A stretch of 64,000 bases of DNA from Cephalopachus bancanus (lineage: Eukaryota > Chordata > Mammalia > Primates > Tarsiidae). Position numbers and translations under genes: made by a program. This document shows positions 48,941 to 63,404 of the stretch, piece after piece. Under the pieces are notes generated by a model. It ran no database searches and had not been told where the DNA came from. It saw only the letters and a list, made by a program, of their open reading frames with translations. The stretch's first letter is position 1, and every line of letters begins with the position of its first letter. The DNA lies in NCBI GenBank assembly GCA_027257055.1, contig JAPVLO010000182.1, positions 7,874,001 through 7,938,000 of the forward strand, given 5' to 3'.

Positions 48941-49167
48941 GATAGATAGATAGATGCTCACACATTTATGGCTGCTTTAATTTATTAGCAGTGCTGAGTT
49001 TTGCATCTTTTATTCTCTGAGTCTGGCATTTTTGAGGCCTTCGTTTCTCTTTACATAGTATAAGTCCTATGTAAATATATGTGGATAAGTGAATAAACTT
49101 AATTTGCACTTAATACCAAGCCCTGGCTTCCTCTCTGAATGTTTATTTGGATGACCAGTTCTTCTCC

Positions 49168-49217
<50 letters not shown>

Positions 49218-52200
49218 CTCCAACTTCATCCCCACCAGGGACTCTGCTTCTACTACTGGGGCCTGTTTGACGGGCATGCAGGGGGCGGAGCTGCTGAAAT
49301 GGCCTCAAGACTCCTACATCGCCATATCCGGGAGAAGCTAAAGGACCTGGTAGAGATACTTCAGGACCCCTCGCCACCCCCCATCAGCCTCTCATCCAGC
49401 CCAGGGGCCCCAGGTTCCTCTAATCCCCCTCACTTGGTGGGTCCTCAATCCTGCTGGTCTTCGCAAAAAGAAGTGACCCATGACAGCCTGGTCATCGGGG
49501 CCATCGAGAACGCCTTCCAGCTCATGGTGAGTGGGTGACCTCGGCCAAGGGTCAACTCTGTGTGGGAGCCAGGTGGCCTGAGGGGGTGACCCTGAGAACC
49601 CACAATTCCTTTATGAGTCCAGGCAGAGCTTGGTTCAGAGGGAAGGAGAAGGGACAGTTACCACCCATGTCTTCCCCCGTCTCCTCCAGAGTGGCCTGAC
49701 TGGGCCAGTTGATTTCTGCAAATGGGGGTGGGGGTGGCTGTGGTCCTGGAACCGCCTCTTCCACCCCCCTCTGACCTCTTTCCTTATGTGGCAGGATGAG
49801 CAGATGGCCCGGGAGCGGCGTGGCCACCAGGTGGAGGGGGGCTGCTGTGCACTGGTGGTGGTCTACCTGCTAGGCAAGGTGTACGTGGCCAATGCAGGCG
49901 ACAGCAGGTATGGGGCGAGGGGGGCTTTGAGGGGGGCTGTGGAGGACCACACTCTCTGGGATAAGGGAACATGAAAGCATGGGAGGTGAGGGCTAAAAAT
50001 GAAAGATTGGAGGGGTCTGGAGGAATCATAGACATAAAGAAAAGACTGAGCTGGATGTGGTGGCTCCGATGCCTGTAATCCCAGCACTTTGGGAGGCGGA
50101 GGCAGAGGATTGCCTGAGCCCAGGGGTTCAAGACCAGCCTGGACAACTTGGCAAGACCTCATCTCTACAATAAATCAGAAAATTAGCACGTCTCTGGTTC
50201 CAGCTACTTGGAAGGCTGAGGCAGAAGGATCACCCAAGCCCAGCAGGTCGAGGATGCCGTGGCTGTGATCATGTCATTGCTCTCCAGCTTGGGAGACAGA
50301 GACTACTACTCAAAAAGAAAAAAAAAAAAAAGCCTGAGATCTCCATGAGTTGAGGAAAAATGAGGATCAGAGGGCCTGGTCTTTCTGGAATTTCCCATGA
50401 GGGGGCTGAGGAGAACCAGGCCGAGACCTTCTATTTCTTTGCGCAGGGCCATCATTGTCCGGAATGGTGAAATCATTCCCATGTCCCGGGAGTTTACCCC
50501 AGAGACAGAGCGCCAGCGTCTTCAGCTGCTTGTAAGTGGGAACCAAGCTCTTACCCCCGATTCCTTGTTGGCTCTTGTGCCTCTCTGCACCCTTTGCCCC
50601 TGAGGACTTGTCACACCCCCACCACATGTCAGAAAGCTCCTCACTGGGAGCTTACGGGGATACCGCTGTGTGGACCATGGCGTGCAGGGCTGTGCTGGGG
50701 GGAGGATGTGGCAGGAAGGAGCTGAGGCTGGTCCTGTGTGCCCACGGTGGCCCCAGCCAAGGCCCGAAGTAGAGTAAGAGGTGGGGCAAGAACACAGCAA
50801 AGCCCGCTGAAAGGCAGTTTGACTTAGAGCTTGAATGCATGGGCTCTGGAGCCGGACACCTGGGGTGTGTCTTTTTTGAGTACTTTGCTAACTGTGTGAC
50901 CTTAATTCTCTTAACCTCTCTGTGCATCGACAGTTCCTGCCTTAAGGGTTGTTGTGAGGAATGAATTAATATATGCTAACATTAGCATAGCGGGTGACCC
51001 ATGACCACCTCTATTTAAGGGTCTGCGGGAGTTAACAGGGTCTGTGTACCAGGGTATGCCGTGAGCGTCATGTCCTTGGCCCTCTGCTCTGTCTGGCCAC
51101 TCCCAACCCCAGGGCTTCCTGAAACCAGAGCTGCTAGGAGGTGAATTCACCCACCTGGAGTTCCCCCGCAGAGTTCTGCCCAAGGAGCTGGGGCAGAGGA
51201 TGCTGTACCGGGACCAGAACATGACCGGCTGGTAACACTTCCCCCGGAGCTGGGGCCCGTTCCCATGGCAACGCCACCATCCCTCGCCAGCAGCAAGGTG
51301 GCCGCTGGAGGCTGGGCCAGCCTGGGAGCTGGGGGGACGCGGCCCTTCCCGGGATGTCATGAGGGTGTGCAGCTTCCAGGGCAGAGGGGCTTTGATGCCT
51401 GGGTGATGCGTCCTCTACTCCCCCTCCCAGGGCCTACAAAAAGATCGAGCTGGAGGATCTCAGGTTTCCTCTGGTCTGTGGGGAGGGCAAAAAGGTAAAC
51501 TCCACGGTAGCGGTGGGAGAGGGCAGGGGACCCAGCACAACCTGTCTAGGGAGGCGGAGATGCTACTGGGGGGGGCGGGGCACGCCTGCGGTTGCTGAGC
51601 GGACTCTCAGCGGCACCCTCATCGTTTCCTTCAGGCTCGGGTGATGGCCACCATTGGGGTGACCCGGGGCTTGGGGGACCACAACCTTAAGGTCTGCAGT
51701 TCCACCCTGCCCATCAAGCCCTTCCTCTCCTGCTTCCCGGAGGTGAGCGGTGGGGGGCCCCTTAATCACACCCTGCCTCCCCTGGGGGTCTCTGTATCCC
51801 CACGCTCCCTGTCCACCCCACCCCATGCCTCTGTCCTCCCTGCCCCCCTTCCCCACCAGGTACGAGTATATGACCTGACACAGTACGAACACTGCCCGGA
51901 TGATGTGCTGGTCCTGGGAACAGATGGCCTGTGGGACGTCACCAATGACCGTGAGGTAGCCGCCACTGTGGACAGGGTGCTGTCAGCCTATGAGCCCAAT
52001 GACCCCAGCAGGTAGGGTCGCATGCCACGGCGGTGAGGGGATGACTGGTGAAGGAAGGGGTCCAGGGAAATACAGCTTGGGGACCCACGTGTGGGCCTGG
52101 GGGTCTGCTTTCCTGAGACGTGTCGGTGTGTGAATGTGCACGTGTGCTCCTGGCAGGTACACAGCTCTGGCCCAAGCTCTGGTCCTGGGAGCCCGGGGCA

Positions 52201-52304
52201 CCCCCCATGACCGTGGCTGGCGCCTTCCCAACAACAAGCTGGGGTCCGGGGACGACATCTCGGTCTTCGTCATCCCCCTGGGAGGTCCAGGCAGTTACTC
52301 CTGA
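46705..52304 (+). CDS. PPM1J: PPM1J, PP2C-type Ser/Thr protein phosphatase; ten coding exons
   Basis: Coding exons are 46705-47024, 48329-48443, 49239-49526, 49795-49907, 50447-50531, 51113-51231, 51431-51494, 51635-51742, 51860-52011 and 52157-52304, totalling 1512 nt (503 residues plus stop; the human protein is about 505). All introns are GT-AG and frames join exactly. The N-terminus to about residue 100 is Ala/Pro-rich and low in complexity. PP2C motifs follow in order: RHNEDQ (115-120), FDGHAG (155-160), GDSR (276-279), VTRGLGD (377-383), GTDGLWD (424-430) and GDDIS (486-490). The metal-binding aspartates D156, D426 and D487 are present, so an active Mn/Mg-dependent phosphatase is expected. 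The start is the first ATG after a GC-box-rich TATA-less promoter and reads [13 protein letters not shown], as in the PPM1H/J/M group. The gene is divergent from TAFA3 and upstream of RHOC. Confidence 0.97.
48626..48949 (+). mobile_element. Young Alu in PPM1J intron 2 with TA/GATA tail
   Basis: Target duplication atagatgctca at 48615 and 48950. The tail has become (TA)n(GATA)n. Confidence 0.95.
49172..49211 (+). repeat. (CA)n microsatellite next to the PPM1J exon 3 acceptor
   Basis: About 20 CA units ending some 27 bases before the exon 3 start at 49239, so it lies within or beside the branch-point and polypyrimidine region. Confidence 0.97.
50049..50331 (+). mobile_element. Alu in PPM1J intron 4
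   Basis: Complete dimer with a deletion at the linker/right-monomer junction (aaaattagcacgtctctggtt). Confidence 0.9.
50815..51000 (+). repeat. MIR SINE in PPM1J intron 5
   Basis: Contains gcatgggctctggagccgga, aactgtgtgaccttaattc and taacctctctgtgcatcg. Confidence 0.75.
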
Positions 52305-52439
52305 GGAGCCAGCCCATCCCCCCTCACCACCCCGGCACCGCCCAGCCCTAATTTTGTGTTGTCGCCCCGACCCTTCTCTAGTTTGGCAGTCTAACTGAAG
52401 AAGGGATGTCGGCCAGATCCCAAATGATAGCTATCGGCA

Positions 52440-52445
52440 AATAAA
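52440..52445 (+). terminator. PPM1J: Polyadenylation signal of PPM1J
   Basis: AATAAA 136 bases after the PPM1J stop, followed within 30 bases by a GT/T-rich element (gtgtgtctttatttcc). The 3' UTR is therefore about 160 bases. Confidence 0.85.
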
Positions 52446-52854
52446 CCAGATGGACGGAGGTGTGTGTCTTTATTTCCTTTGACTAGAAACTAAGAGATAA
52501 GGAACAGCGCTCTGTGGGCTGGTGGAAAGACACCAGCACAGTCCTGAAAGCGTCCTTCCTTCGCCCTCCACTCTTCCCACTCCACGCACTCGCCATGAGC
52601 GGTCCCATCCACTCCCGTGGCTCCTAATGTCTTTCAGGTCAGTGCATAGCCCAGACCTCTCCTGAGCTGTAGACCCCACACCCTAGTTGTTCCCCAAGCA
52701 TCCCCCTGGGCCACCCGTGGTCGCTTCAGTTCCACATTCATCAAACTGAATCTGCCATCAGCCCTGTAACACCTTCCTTCTCCTGGGTCTTCCTTTCAAT
52801 GGGCACCAGCTCTGCAGCTGAGACTAGGAACCACGGAGTTGGCACCTCTGCTCT

Positions 52855-53131
52855 CATTTCGTCTCACTCTGTTGCCCAGGCTGGGGTGCAGTGGCCACTC
52901 CCCGCCATTGCAGCCTCGACTTGCTGGGCTGCGGCGATCCTTCCGCCTCAGCCTTCCAAGGAGCTGGAACTACAGGCGCATGCTACCACGCCCCGCTAAT
53001 TTTTGATTTATTGTAGAGATGAGGTCTCGCCAAGTTGCCCAGGCGGGTCTCGAACCCGCGGGCTCAGGCAATTCACTCACCTCAGCCTCCCAAAGGCGCG
53101 GGATTACAGGCTGAGCCACCGAACCCGGCTA
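52855..53131 (-). mobile_element. Alu without A-tail
   Basis: Begins directly at cgtctcactctgttgcccag; head gaacccggct. Confidence 0.9.
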
Positions 53132-53239
53132 CCACCTTATCTTTCACTACCACCACCACCCTCCTGGTTCCCGTAACTCTCTGGGCCTTTAGTAACTCCA
53201 AATAATAATAATAATATGCAATAATTATATACAACGATT

Positions 53240-53848
53240 ATTATTATTAAGTCTAGGTCTCACTCCGTCACCCAGGCTGGAGTGCAGTGACATAATCACA
53301 GCTCACTGCAGCCTCCACCTCCTAGACTCAGGCAATCCTCCCCCCTCAGCCTCCAGAGTAGCTGGGACAGGCCGGGTGCAGTGGCTCGTACCTGTAATCC
53401 CAGCACTTTGGGAGGCTGAGGAGAGAGGATTGCCTGAGCCCAGGGGTTAGAGACCAGCCTGGGCAACTTGGTGAGACCTTGTGTCTCCAATAAATCAAGA
53501 AATTAGCCGAGCATGGTGGTGTGCACCTGTGGTTCCAGCTACTTGGAAGGCTGAAGCGGAAGGATTGCCCGAGTCCAGCAGGTTGAGGCTGCTGTGGTTA
53601 TGAGCATGTCACTGTACACCAGCCTGGGCAACAGAGTGGGACTCTGATTAAAAAAAAAAAAAACCCAAAAAAGTAGTTGGGACAACAGGCGCCTGACACC
53701 ACATCCAACTAAGTTTTTTATTTTTTTGTAGCAATGAGGTCTCGCTATGTTGCCCAGGCTGGTCTTGAACTCAGTGGAGCTCAAGGATCCTCCTGCCTTG
53801 GCCTCTCAAAGTGCTGGGATTACAGGTGTGAGCCACCGCACCCAACCC
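53240..53848 (-). mobile_element. Older Alu split by an inverted Alu
   Basis: Right monomer 53240-53369 and left part 53674-53848; gtagctgggaca / gtagttgggaca flank the insert. Confidence 0.9.
53370..53665 (+). mobile_element. Alu nested in opposite orientation
   Basis: Complete dimer forming an inverted pair with its host Alu. Confidence 0.92.
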
Positions 53849-54009
53849 CATTTTATTTAAAATCTACATGTGACCTTATCTTGAACATTTCACCTATCCT
53901 TTAGGGTTGGGTACCCCACACCACACATGCCCCCATTACAGCGATTACCTCCTGTATCATGACTTCGATACGATGAGTCAGGGAATAGCAGTTAAGAACA
54001 CAGGCTCGG

Positions 54010-54095
54010 CAATCCCTTTGGGTCCCCTCCCACTGTGGAAGCTTTTCTGTCCTCAATAAATCCTGCTTTAAAACAAAAAACAAAACAAAACAAAA
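54010..54095 (+). mobile_element. Short retroposed piece of an endogenous-retrovirus LTR end with A-rich tail
   Basis: About 85 bases containing cccactgtggaagctttt and ctcaataaatcctgcttt, resembling the polyadenylation region of a class I endogenous retrovirus LTR. An (AAAAC)n tail follows, and the flanks acacaggctcggc (53997) and acacaggctcagtg (about 54098) look like target-site duplications. No viral gene is present. Confidence 0.5.
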
Positions 54096-54184
54096 GACAC
54101 AGGCTCAGTGTTGCAGCTCTTTTAGAATTGATCCATCAGGCTTCCGAACCCTCCCTGGAAGCCCCCCCACCCATAAAAAGAACA

Positions 54185-54365
54185 GTCTCTAGAGGCCCAC
54201 TGTTTGGTTTCTGGTGCCAGACCCAACACCAGTTCTGAGCCTCAATTTGCTTCTCAGTAAAATGGAGTTAGTAATAGCCACTTCACAGGATCGTGATCAT
54301 CATAGTTCGTATATGTGAGCCAGGTCCATGTAAGAAGGATTCAATAAATGTCAGCTGTCTTGAAA
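54185..54365 (+). repeat. MIR SINE
   Basis: Contains gagcctcaatttgcttctc, agtaaaatggagttagtaa and the tail ttcaataaatgtcagctg, between PPM1J and RHOC. Confidence 0.75.
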
Positions 54366-54485
54366 TAGTCTGGACTCCTCATTTAAACTCTACATTGTTT
54401 GAAAACAGAAATTGATCTTCAGCACATAGTTCTGGGTACACACTCAACACATGTTTCTTGGGACAGCTAAGAGTTCTGGGACTGC

Positions 54486-54780
54486 CAGGCACAGTGGCTC
54501 ATGCCTATAATCCCAGCACTTCAGGAGGCAGAGGCCAGAGGATTGCCTGAGCCCAGGGATACGAGACCAGGCTGGGCAACTTGGCGAGACCTCCTCTCTA
54601 CGATAAATCAAAAAGTGAGCTGGGTGTGGTGGCATGTGCCTGTAATTTCAGCTACTAGGAAGTCTGAGGTGGAAGGATCGCCTGAGCCCAGCGCCTCGAG
54701 GCTATGGTGGCCATGAGTGTGCTACTGCACTCCAGCCTGGGCGACAGAGCGAGACTCTCACCAAAAAAGAAGAAAAAAAA
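54486..54780 (+). mobile_element. Alu, full length
   Basis: Complete dimer with an A/G-rich tail. Confidence 0.92.
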
Positions 54781-54884
54781 ACCAAAAAAAGAGGCCTGGC
54801 ACCAAAATGCTGTAGACCTGTTTCCTCATTTCTCAAATGTGTCTGCGAGCCGCGCTTCCAATCTTTGAAGCCTGTATGACTTGT

Positions 54885-55152
54885 TTATTTTTAGTAGGTG
54901 TGTCACTCCGTCACCCAGGTCGTTGTGGCCTCAACCCGCTGGGCTCAGGTGATCCTTCCGCTTCAGCCTTCCAAGTAGCTGGAACTACAAGCACACGCCA
55001 CCACGCCCAGCTAATTTATCTTTATTTTTATTGTAGAGATGGGGTCTCACCAAGTTGCCCAGGCTGGTCTCCAACCCGTGGGCTCAGGCCATCCTCTCAT
55101 CTCGGCCTCCCAAAGTGCTGGGATTGCGGGCGTGAGCCCCCGCGCCGGCCTG
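54885..55152 (-). mobile_element. Alu, slightly deleted
   Basis: Right monomer lacks its centre (cacccaggtcgttgtggcc). Confidence 0.9.
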
Positions 55153-55260
55153 CCTGCTGGATGACTTCTGTCATTCATTCAGCAAATACCTGTGGAAACC
55201 CGATGGGTGTGCCCCACACTGTGCGGGCCAGTGGGGACAAGGAAGGCCGGGGGGAGCGTG

Positions 55261-55354
55261 GGACAGGCTGACGGTATGAATCACTGCCCTGTCCCTTACA
55301 CATGGCCGGACAGGCCGACTGTATGAATCACTGCCCTGTCCCTTACACATGGCA
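55261..55354 (+). repeat. 47-base tandem duplication upstream of RHOC
   Basis: Two units of 47 bases (55261-55307, 55308-55354) that differ at three positions. Core: gaatcactgccctgtccctt. Confidence 0.95.
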
Positions 55355-55479
55355 ACGTGGGTACAAGCCGCTTCATTTCTCTGTGCCTCAGTCTCGCTCC
55401 AGGCAGAAGAGAGGCGGATGCCCACCCCAGAGCCCTGTGATGAGTGCTGAAAGGGCTGAGCTAGGTGCCGAGCACAAGC

Positions 55480-56900
55480 CCGTTCTGCCGTTCACCTCCC
55501 CAGCTGCCCTACGGGCCGGAGGGAGGCACAGGCGTAGGAAACGTCGTGGGCGCCGTCAGGGCAGGCTCGGGTCGCAGGCCGCCCGAAATCGTCGCGGGGA
55601 GACGGGGAGCCGCCTTCGTGCTGCGACGCCCGCACGTCCCGGGGAGCCCCTTCGAGGCGTCGGCGGGACTCGGACTCGCGGGCGTTCCAGGCGGGAGCAG
55701 GACAGGAAAGCGGAGGGGCCACGGCGACCGCGGCCCGGAGGCGCCGAAAGGGTTTCCGGGCCGGGGGACGCGGGCGGGGCCCGGCGCGCGACGCCGCGAG
55801 GGGCGGACGGCGGACGGCCGAGACCCCGCCCCTCGGCCCGCCCCCGCGCGGCCCCGCGCGCCGGGCGCCGGGCTGCTCGGCCGCCGGGGGGCAGCAGCGC
55901 CCTCCGCGCCGCGCCCGGCCCCTCTCGGCCTTCCCGACGCCGGCCTCCCCGGGCGGCGGGCCGGCGGGCGGGGCGAGCGCGGGGCCCGCCGGCCCGCGCC
56001 CCGCGCCGCGCCCCCGCCCGGGCTCCGGCCCGGCGCCGCGGCGGGCGCGAGCCGCGGCGCTCCCGGGCGGGGCGGGCCGCGCGGAGGGCCGCCCCGGGCC
56101 GCCCCGCCCCCGCCGGGCCCGCCCCTCCGGGCCGCGGCGCCGGAGGAGGGCGGGGCGCCCCTCGGGTCAGTCTCGGCCTCCGGCACCGGCCGCGCAGCGG
56201 AGGCGGCGGAGCGGAAGGTACCGGGTCGGGCCGGGCCGGGCCGGGGCGGCGGGCGCGCTGGGCGCTCGTCTCGGGCGCGCTCGCCCCGCCCCGCTGGCCG
56301 GGCTGGGGCGCGGCCCGCTCCCCCCCCGGGCCGGGCGTCCGGGCAGCGCCGGGGTCCGGCGGGGCGGCCGCTCCCCGGCCTGCCGGGCGGGGGCTCCGCC
56401 GGCCGGGGTCCGGACTGCGGGCGGGGCGGACGCTCGCCCCCGGGGTCCGAGCCGGAGCCCCTCCCTCCTCGGCCGGCTTCCCGGAACCTGCCCCGCCGGC
56501 GAGGGCCGAGGGGCGACTCGGAGCTCCTCGAGGGGCCGCAGGCTCCGGGCCGGGCGGCCGCGGGCGGTTCCGGAGTGGGGCGGCGTGGGTCCGGGCTGGA
56601 AGTCCGCGTGGGGTGGGAACTCCCCGGGCCAGGATGGCGGCATGGCGGGAATGGGGCGGGCTGTCACCCTTGGGAACGGCCGCCGCTCAGCCGCGGGGTC
56701 TGGACGCGCCCTAGACGGTTCCTGGAGTCTGCTGGGCCGAGCCAGGGGAGACGGGTCAGGATCCAGCTCGTATGTGTGTGTGTCACGATCTCCCCTCTCC
56801 TCGCCTTCTCGAACCAGGACCAGGATATTTCCTGGGCCTTTGGGCTGGGGCCCCTCCCGCACTCTGTATGGTTTCACAGCTGAGGATGAGGTGTCTTCTG
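55480..56900 (+). promoter_or_regulatory. RHOC: CpG island, RHOC promoter with probable untranslated exon 1
   Basis: Dense CpG sequence ahead of RHOC. A donor-like site ggaag/gtaccg puts the likely end of untranslated exon 1 at 56217; the exon would contain the purine-rich tract before it. No TATA box is visible. The long open frames across the island on both strands are compositional. Confidence 0.8.
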
Positions 56901-57819
56901 AAGACTAGTGTTCCCCCCCCCCCAGATGCCAGGGTGGTCGCAAGGCCAGCCCGCCCCTCTGGAGCGTCTGGGAAATCAAGCGAAGGACTGAAGAGAGGTC
57001 TGGTGCATAGAGTGGCTCGCCCTGGGGAAGGCCCCATAAGTTCCAGGCTCCGTTCCAGGCCCGGTGTTGCTTGCCCCTCTTCCGGGTCAGTGGGACAGTT
57101 CCTTTGGGGCTGCCTCTCACAGGGAGTTGTCCGTGCCATCCTGGCCTCGGGCCTAGTGTCCTGGCCTGGCCTGGCCTGGCCTGGGCCGCCTGCTCTTCTG
57201 GCCCGACCTCCAAGCCTCTGCACGGAGCTGGAGGCTCCAGGTCCCTGAACGCCTGCCCTTACCCTCGGCTTCTGGCCTCTGTCCCCCACACGCGGTGCCA
57301 CCTGGACGGCCCTGCTGGGGGGACGGCAGCGGCATCCTCACGCCCAAAGGACTGGTGTTCATCCCGGTAGTAGTGACTCCTTCCGTCAACCCTGTCCACC
57401 CAGGCCGGGTCCTCTCCAGTCTGCCTCCACACAGCCGGGCTAGGAGAACTAAGGGGCGTGAAATCCTGGTGTCAGTGACCTGGGTAGAATTCCCAGCCAG
57501 CCCCCTTTTCGGAGGATGGCTTCGGTTTTGGAAGACCGGCTGGCAGAGTGATTGCCGGGCTCCTGGGGTATGGGAGAAGCCCCCTTAGTGGCGGGGAGTG
57601 TGTCTGTGCACTCCCAACTCCTATAAATTCTCTGACTCACGCCTGCTCTCCCTGCAACCCGGTTTTGTGAATGTGTGTGTGGAGGGGAGGGAGGGGCCGC
57701 CGGGATCCCGCCGTGGGGGAGAACCAGCCTTGGGCTGGAGTGTTCTCGTCCTAAAAGGCAGACCCAGGCTGGTGGTATGTGGGGTGTCGAGTTCAGCCCA
57801 GTTTGACAGGATGTGGGAC

Positions 57820-57839
57820 GGGGGGGGGGGGGGGGGGGG
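57820..57839 (+). repeat. Poly(G) tract of 20 bases in a RHOC 5' intron
   Basis: Uninterrupted G run between gggac and agccagg. It could form G-quadruplexes; homopolymer length is also prone to sequencing error. Confidence 0.9.
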
Positions 57840-58020
57840 AGCCAGGTTAGGGGCCGAGATCAGGTTACCGTCCCCTTCTTAACTGCTCCCTGCCCGGCTA
57901 GTGCTGCCAGGTCCGTCATTCGTCTCTTCTTTTGGGGCTCCTCCCAGCCCAGGCCTTACCCCCCCAACAGTCCGACGTCATCCAGCCCCAGAGCCCACCC
58001 CCTCTTCCTTGCCTCTGCAG

Positions 58021-58087
58021 GCCTGGGAACTTCAGCCGGCGAGAGGTCCACTCCCTCTGGGGAAGACGGAAGTGAGGAAGCTGCAAG
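58021..58087 (+). other. RHOC: Probable untranslated internal exon of RHOC
   Basis: A good polypyrimidine tract and acceptor (ttgcctctgcag) precede 58021, and a donor (ctgcaag/gtgtga) follows 58087. The 67-base exon lies between the CpG-island exon and the ATG exon, and RHOC transcripts are known to carry extra 5' UTR exons. Inferred from splice signals only. Confidence 0.55.
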
Positions 58088-58509
58088 GTGTGAGGAGCCG
58101 TGCAGAGGCTCGCGCCTGTGTCGGGGCGGGGAACACGCGGGAACCTCGGGAAGAGCTGACTCCTGGCCCTGAGTCACAGGGAGGGGTGGGCAGGTCCTCT
58201 GGGTGAGCCTGACCCAGGGAGGAAGGGGCTGGTCCCGAGTGGGCGGAGGTGATCCCCGGCGACGATTCTGCCGCTCTGCTAGGGATGTGTGCTTCCGACA
58301 GTGTGGTCATTGTCCCCTGCCGGGGGCTGAGTGACCTAGGGCTGCTGCCAGGCTCAGGAGGAAGGCGGGCTGCCCGAATGGGAGCTGTGGGCAGCGCAGG
58401 GACTGAGCCTCCTTTGTGTGGCTCCGGTGGGCCAGGAAAGCTGGCTGGCGGCTGCCACTGTCCTCTGTCTGGGCTTCCCTGTTCCTGCTCTCCTTTCCAC
58501 GTGTGAGGT

Positions 58510-58730
58510 GAGCCGTAGAAAAGGCACAGACTCAGTCACACGGCTCTGCTGGGAGTCCCGGCCCTGCCGCGGACACGCCATGACCTCCCTGAGTCTTAGT
58601 TTCCTAGTTTGTCACACTCAGGCTAGATGGGACGTATACCATCTGCCTTACAGTTGTCTGGAGACCAAGGGAGGTAATGCCTATCTCAATACCCGACGTA
58701 ATGCCTGGCACCTAGGGGCTCTATATTCTC
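58510..58730 (+). repeat. MIR SINE in a RHOC 5' intron
   Basis: Contains catgacctccctgagtctta, gtttcctagtttgtcacac and the 3' signature gtaatgcctggcaccta. Confidence 0.65.
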
Positions 58731-58853
58731 TCTCTTACCCACTACCTGGTAGCTGGTTCTGTGGTCTTGGAGAGGGACTCATTTGTAAATGAGCAAGTGT
58801 GACCTCTCCTGAGTGACTGTCTGTTCTAGACTGGGCATTAAGAGATGATTCAA

Positions 58854-59140
58854 GCCGGGCTCGGTGGCTCAGCCTGTCATCCCGCGCTTTGAGAGGCTGA
58901 GGTGAGTGGATTGCCTGAGCCCGTGGGTTCGTGACCCGCCTGGGCAACTTGGCGAGACCTCATCTCTATAATAAATGAAAAAATCAGCCGGGCGTGGTAG
59001 CGCGCGCCTGTAGTTCCAGCTACTCAGAAGGCTGAGGCGGAAGGATCACCGGAGCCCAGCAGGTCAAGGCTGCAGTGGCCGGGAGCGGCCACTGCACTCC
59101 AGTCTGGATGACTGAGTGAGACTCAACTCAAAAAAAAAGG
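58854..59140 (+). mobile_element. Young Alu in a RHOC 5' intron
   Basis: Target duplication gatgattcaa at 58844 and 59141; full aacttggc left monomer. Confidence 0.95.
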
Positions 59141-59375
59141 GATGATTCAACTTTAAATGTATCAAAATCCTGGTAACAAGTGAAGTCTAATTTGTTGAAA
59201 CCCTGGTACGTGTAAACCCTGATACAAGCCAGCTATTCTATTAATAGACCTGTCCCCTGAGCACCTCTGGTGTCCCAGGTCCCCCAGCGGGTAGATTCCA
59301 CTTAAACTCAAGTTTTCTGCCTCCCAAGTGGGTTCTTCTGCCTCCCACTTGGGGGAGACCCATCCCCAACCCTGA

Positions 59376-62342
<2,967 letters not shown>

Positions 62343-62747
62343 GGGCCCCAAGGCCTCCCCTCTGTGTCCCCCTCCCTTCTCAGGGTAGAGAAGGGACCCA
62401 CCCCACAACCTAGCCTCTTAGAACTCCGTGCTGAAGGCTCCCTTTCTCAGTTTCCTCAGCCCAGGACTGCATGAGTTTCCCCAGCCGTGGTGGTGGTGGG
62501 CGGCCAGCCTCGGCTCTTGGCATTCTGGGGCCCCAGGCCTCTGCCCTGCCTCCCTGAGCAGAGCCCCTTGGGCCCCTGTTCCCTTTGGCCTTCCCCAAAG
62601 GGTGGTCACACACCAGCACTTTGCATATTTCCGCTCACAGGAGAGAGTCTGGGGTGGAGGACACAAAGGGCACAGGCCCTGTCCCAGGGCCTGGGGGGTT
62701 TTGTTTTGGGCAGGGGCCTTGTCTGACTGCGCTTGGTGAGGGGCATG

Positions 62748-62753
62748 AATAAA
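62748..62753 (+). terminator. RHOC: Polyadenylation signal of RHOC
   Basis: AATAAA in the context catgaataaaggctgc, about 405 bases after the RHOC stop. It gives a short, GC-rich 3' UTR ending near 62770. Confidence 0.85.
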
Positions 62754-63404
62754 GGCTGCAGGCTCGAAAGGCCCTGGACTCCAACCCCAGTGTGCAGCTT
62801 CCTGTCTTTTCCTCCAGGTGCCGGGGCGTCTTGGCTCTGTTTTCATTTCAAAGTTGCTTGCCAGGCTGGCCCCCAGTCTGCAAAGCAGGACACAGGCTGG
62901 CAGGGTGGAGTCTTGGAGCAAAGGATGAGGTCATGCCTGGCTCAGGGCCTTGGAGGCGGGTGAGGGGAGTGGTCTGTAGTGGGAGCTAAACTTAGAAACC
63001 GTGGTGGCTCCCCTGCCCTCCCCACCCCCCACTGGGTTTCCTCCTCTGGATGTGGGGGCTGGTGCCTCGCCAGCTGGGAGGGGCTGCGACTTCAAGCAGG
63101 GCGTGTCGGTCCCACCCTCCCCTGCAGGGTCAGCTTAGGGGCTTCAAGCTGGGGCCAGGCTAAGACATCAAGGCTTTTGCATAGAGGAGATTTTGTTTTC
63201 AGTTTTTCTTCCTCCCCCCTTCCCCAACTGTTAGCAGCTTGGTGTGTCATTCTCCCCGACAGAGGAGGGGGTGGAATGGCGTAGGTTGTAAACTCCCCCC
63301 CACAGCCTTCCTGCCCCCCGGAGGGGCGGCTCGGCTGGGGTCGGGTTCAGGGTCAGGTGGGCAGTTAAGGCTTGGCTGGTGTGAGGAGGCCGGCTGCTGT
63401 GTCC

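Noticed and set aside
49630..49974. Separate gene in PPM1J
   Set aside because: It is exon 4 of PPM1J read through its flanking introns.
55302..56883. 470- and 472-codon frames over the RHOC island
   Set aside because: Overlapping GC-driven frames with no domain; RHOC exon 1 is untranslated.
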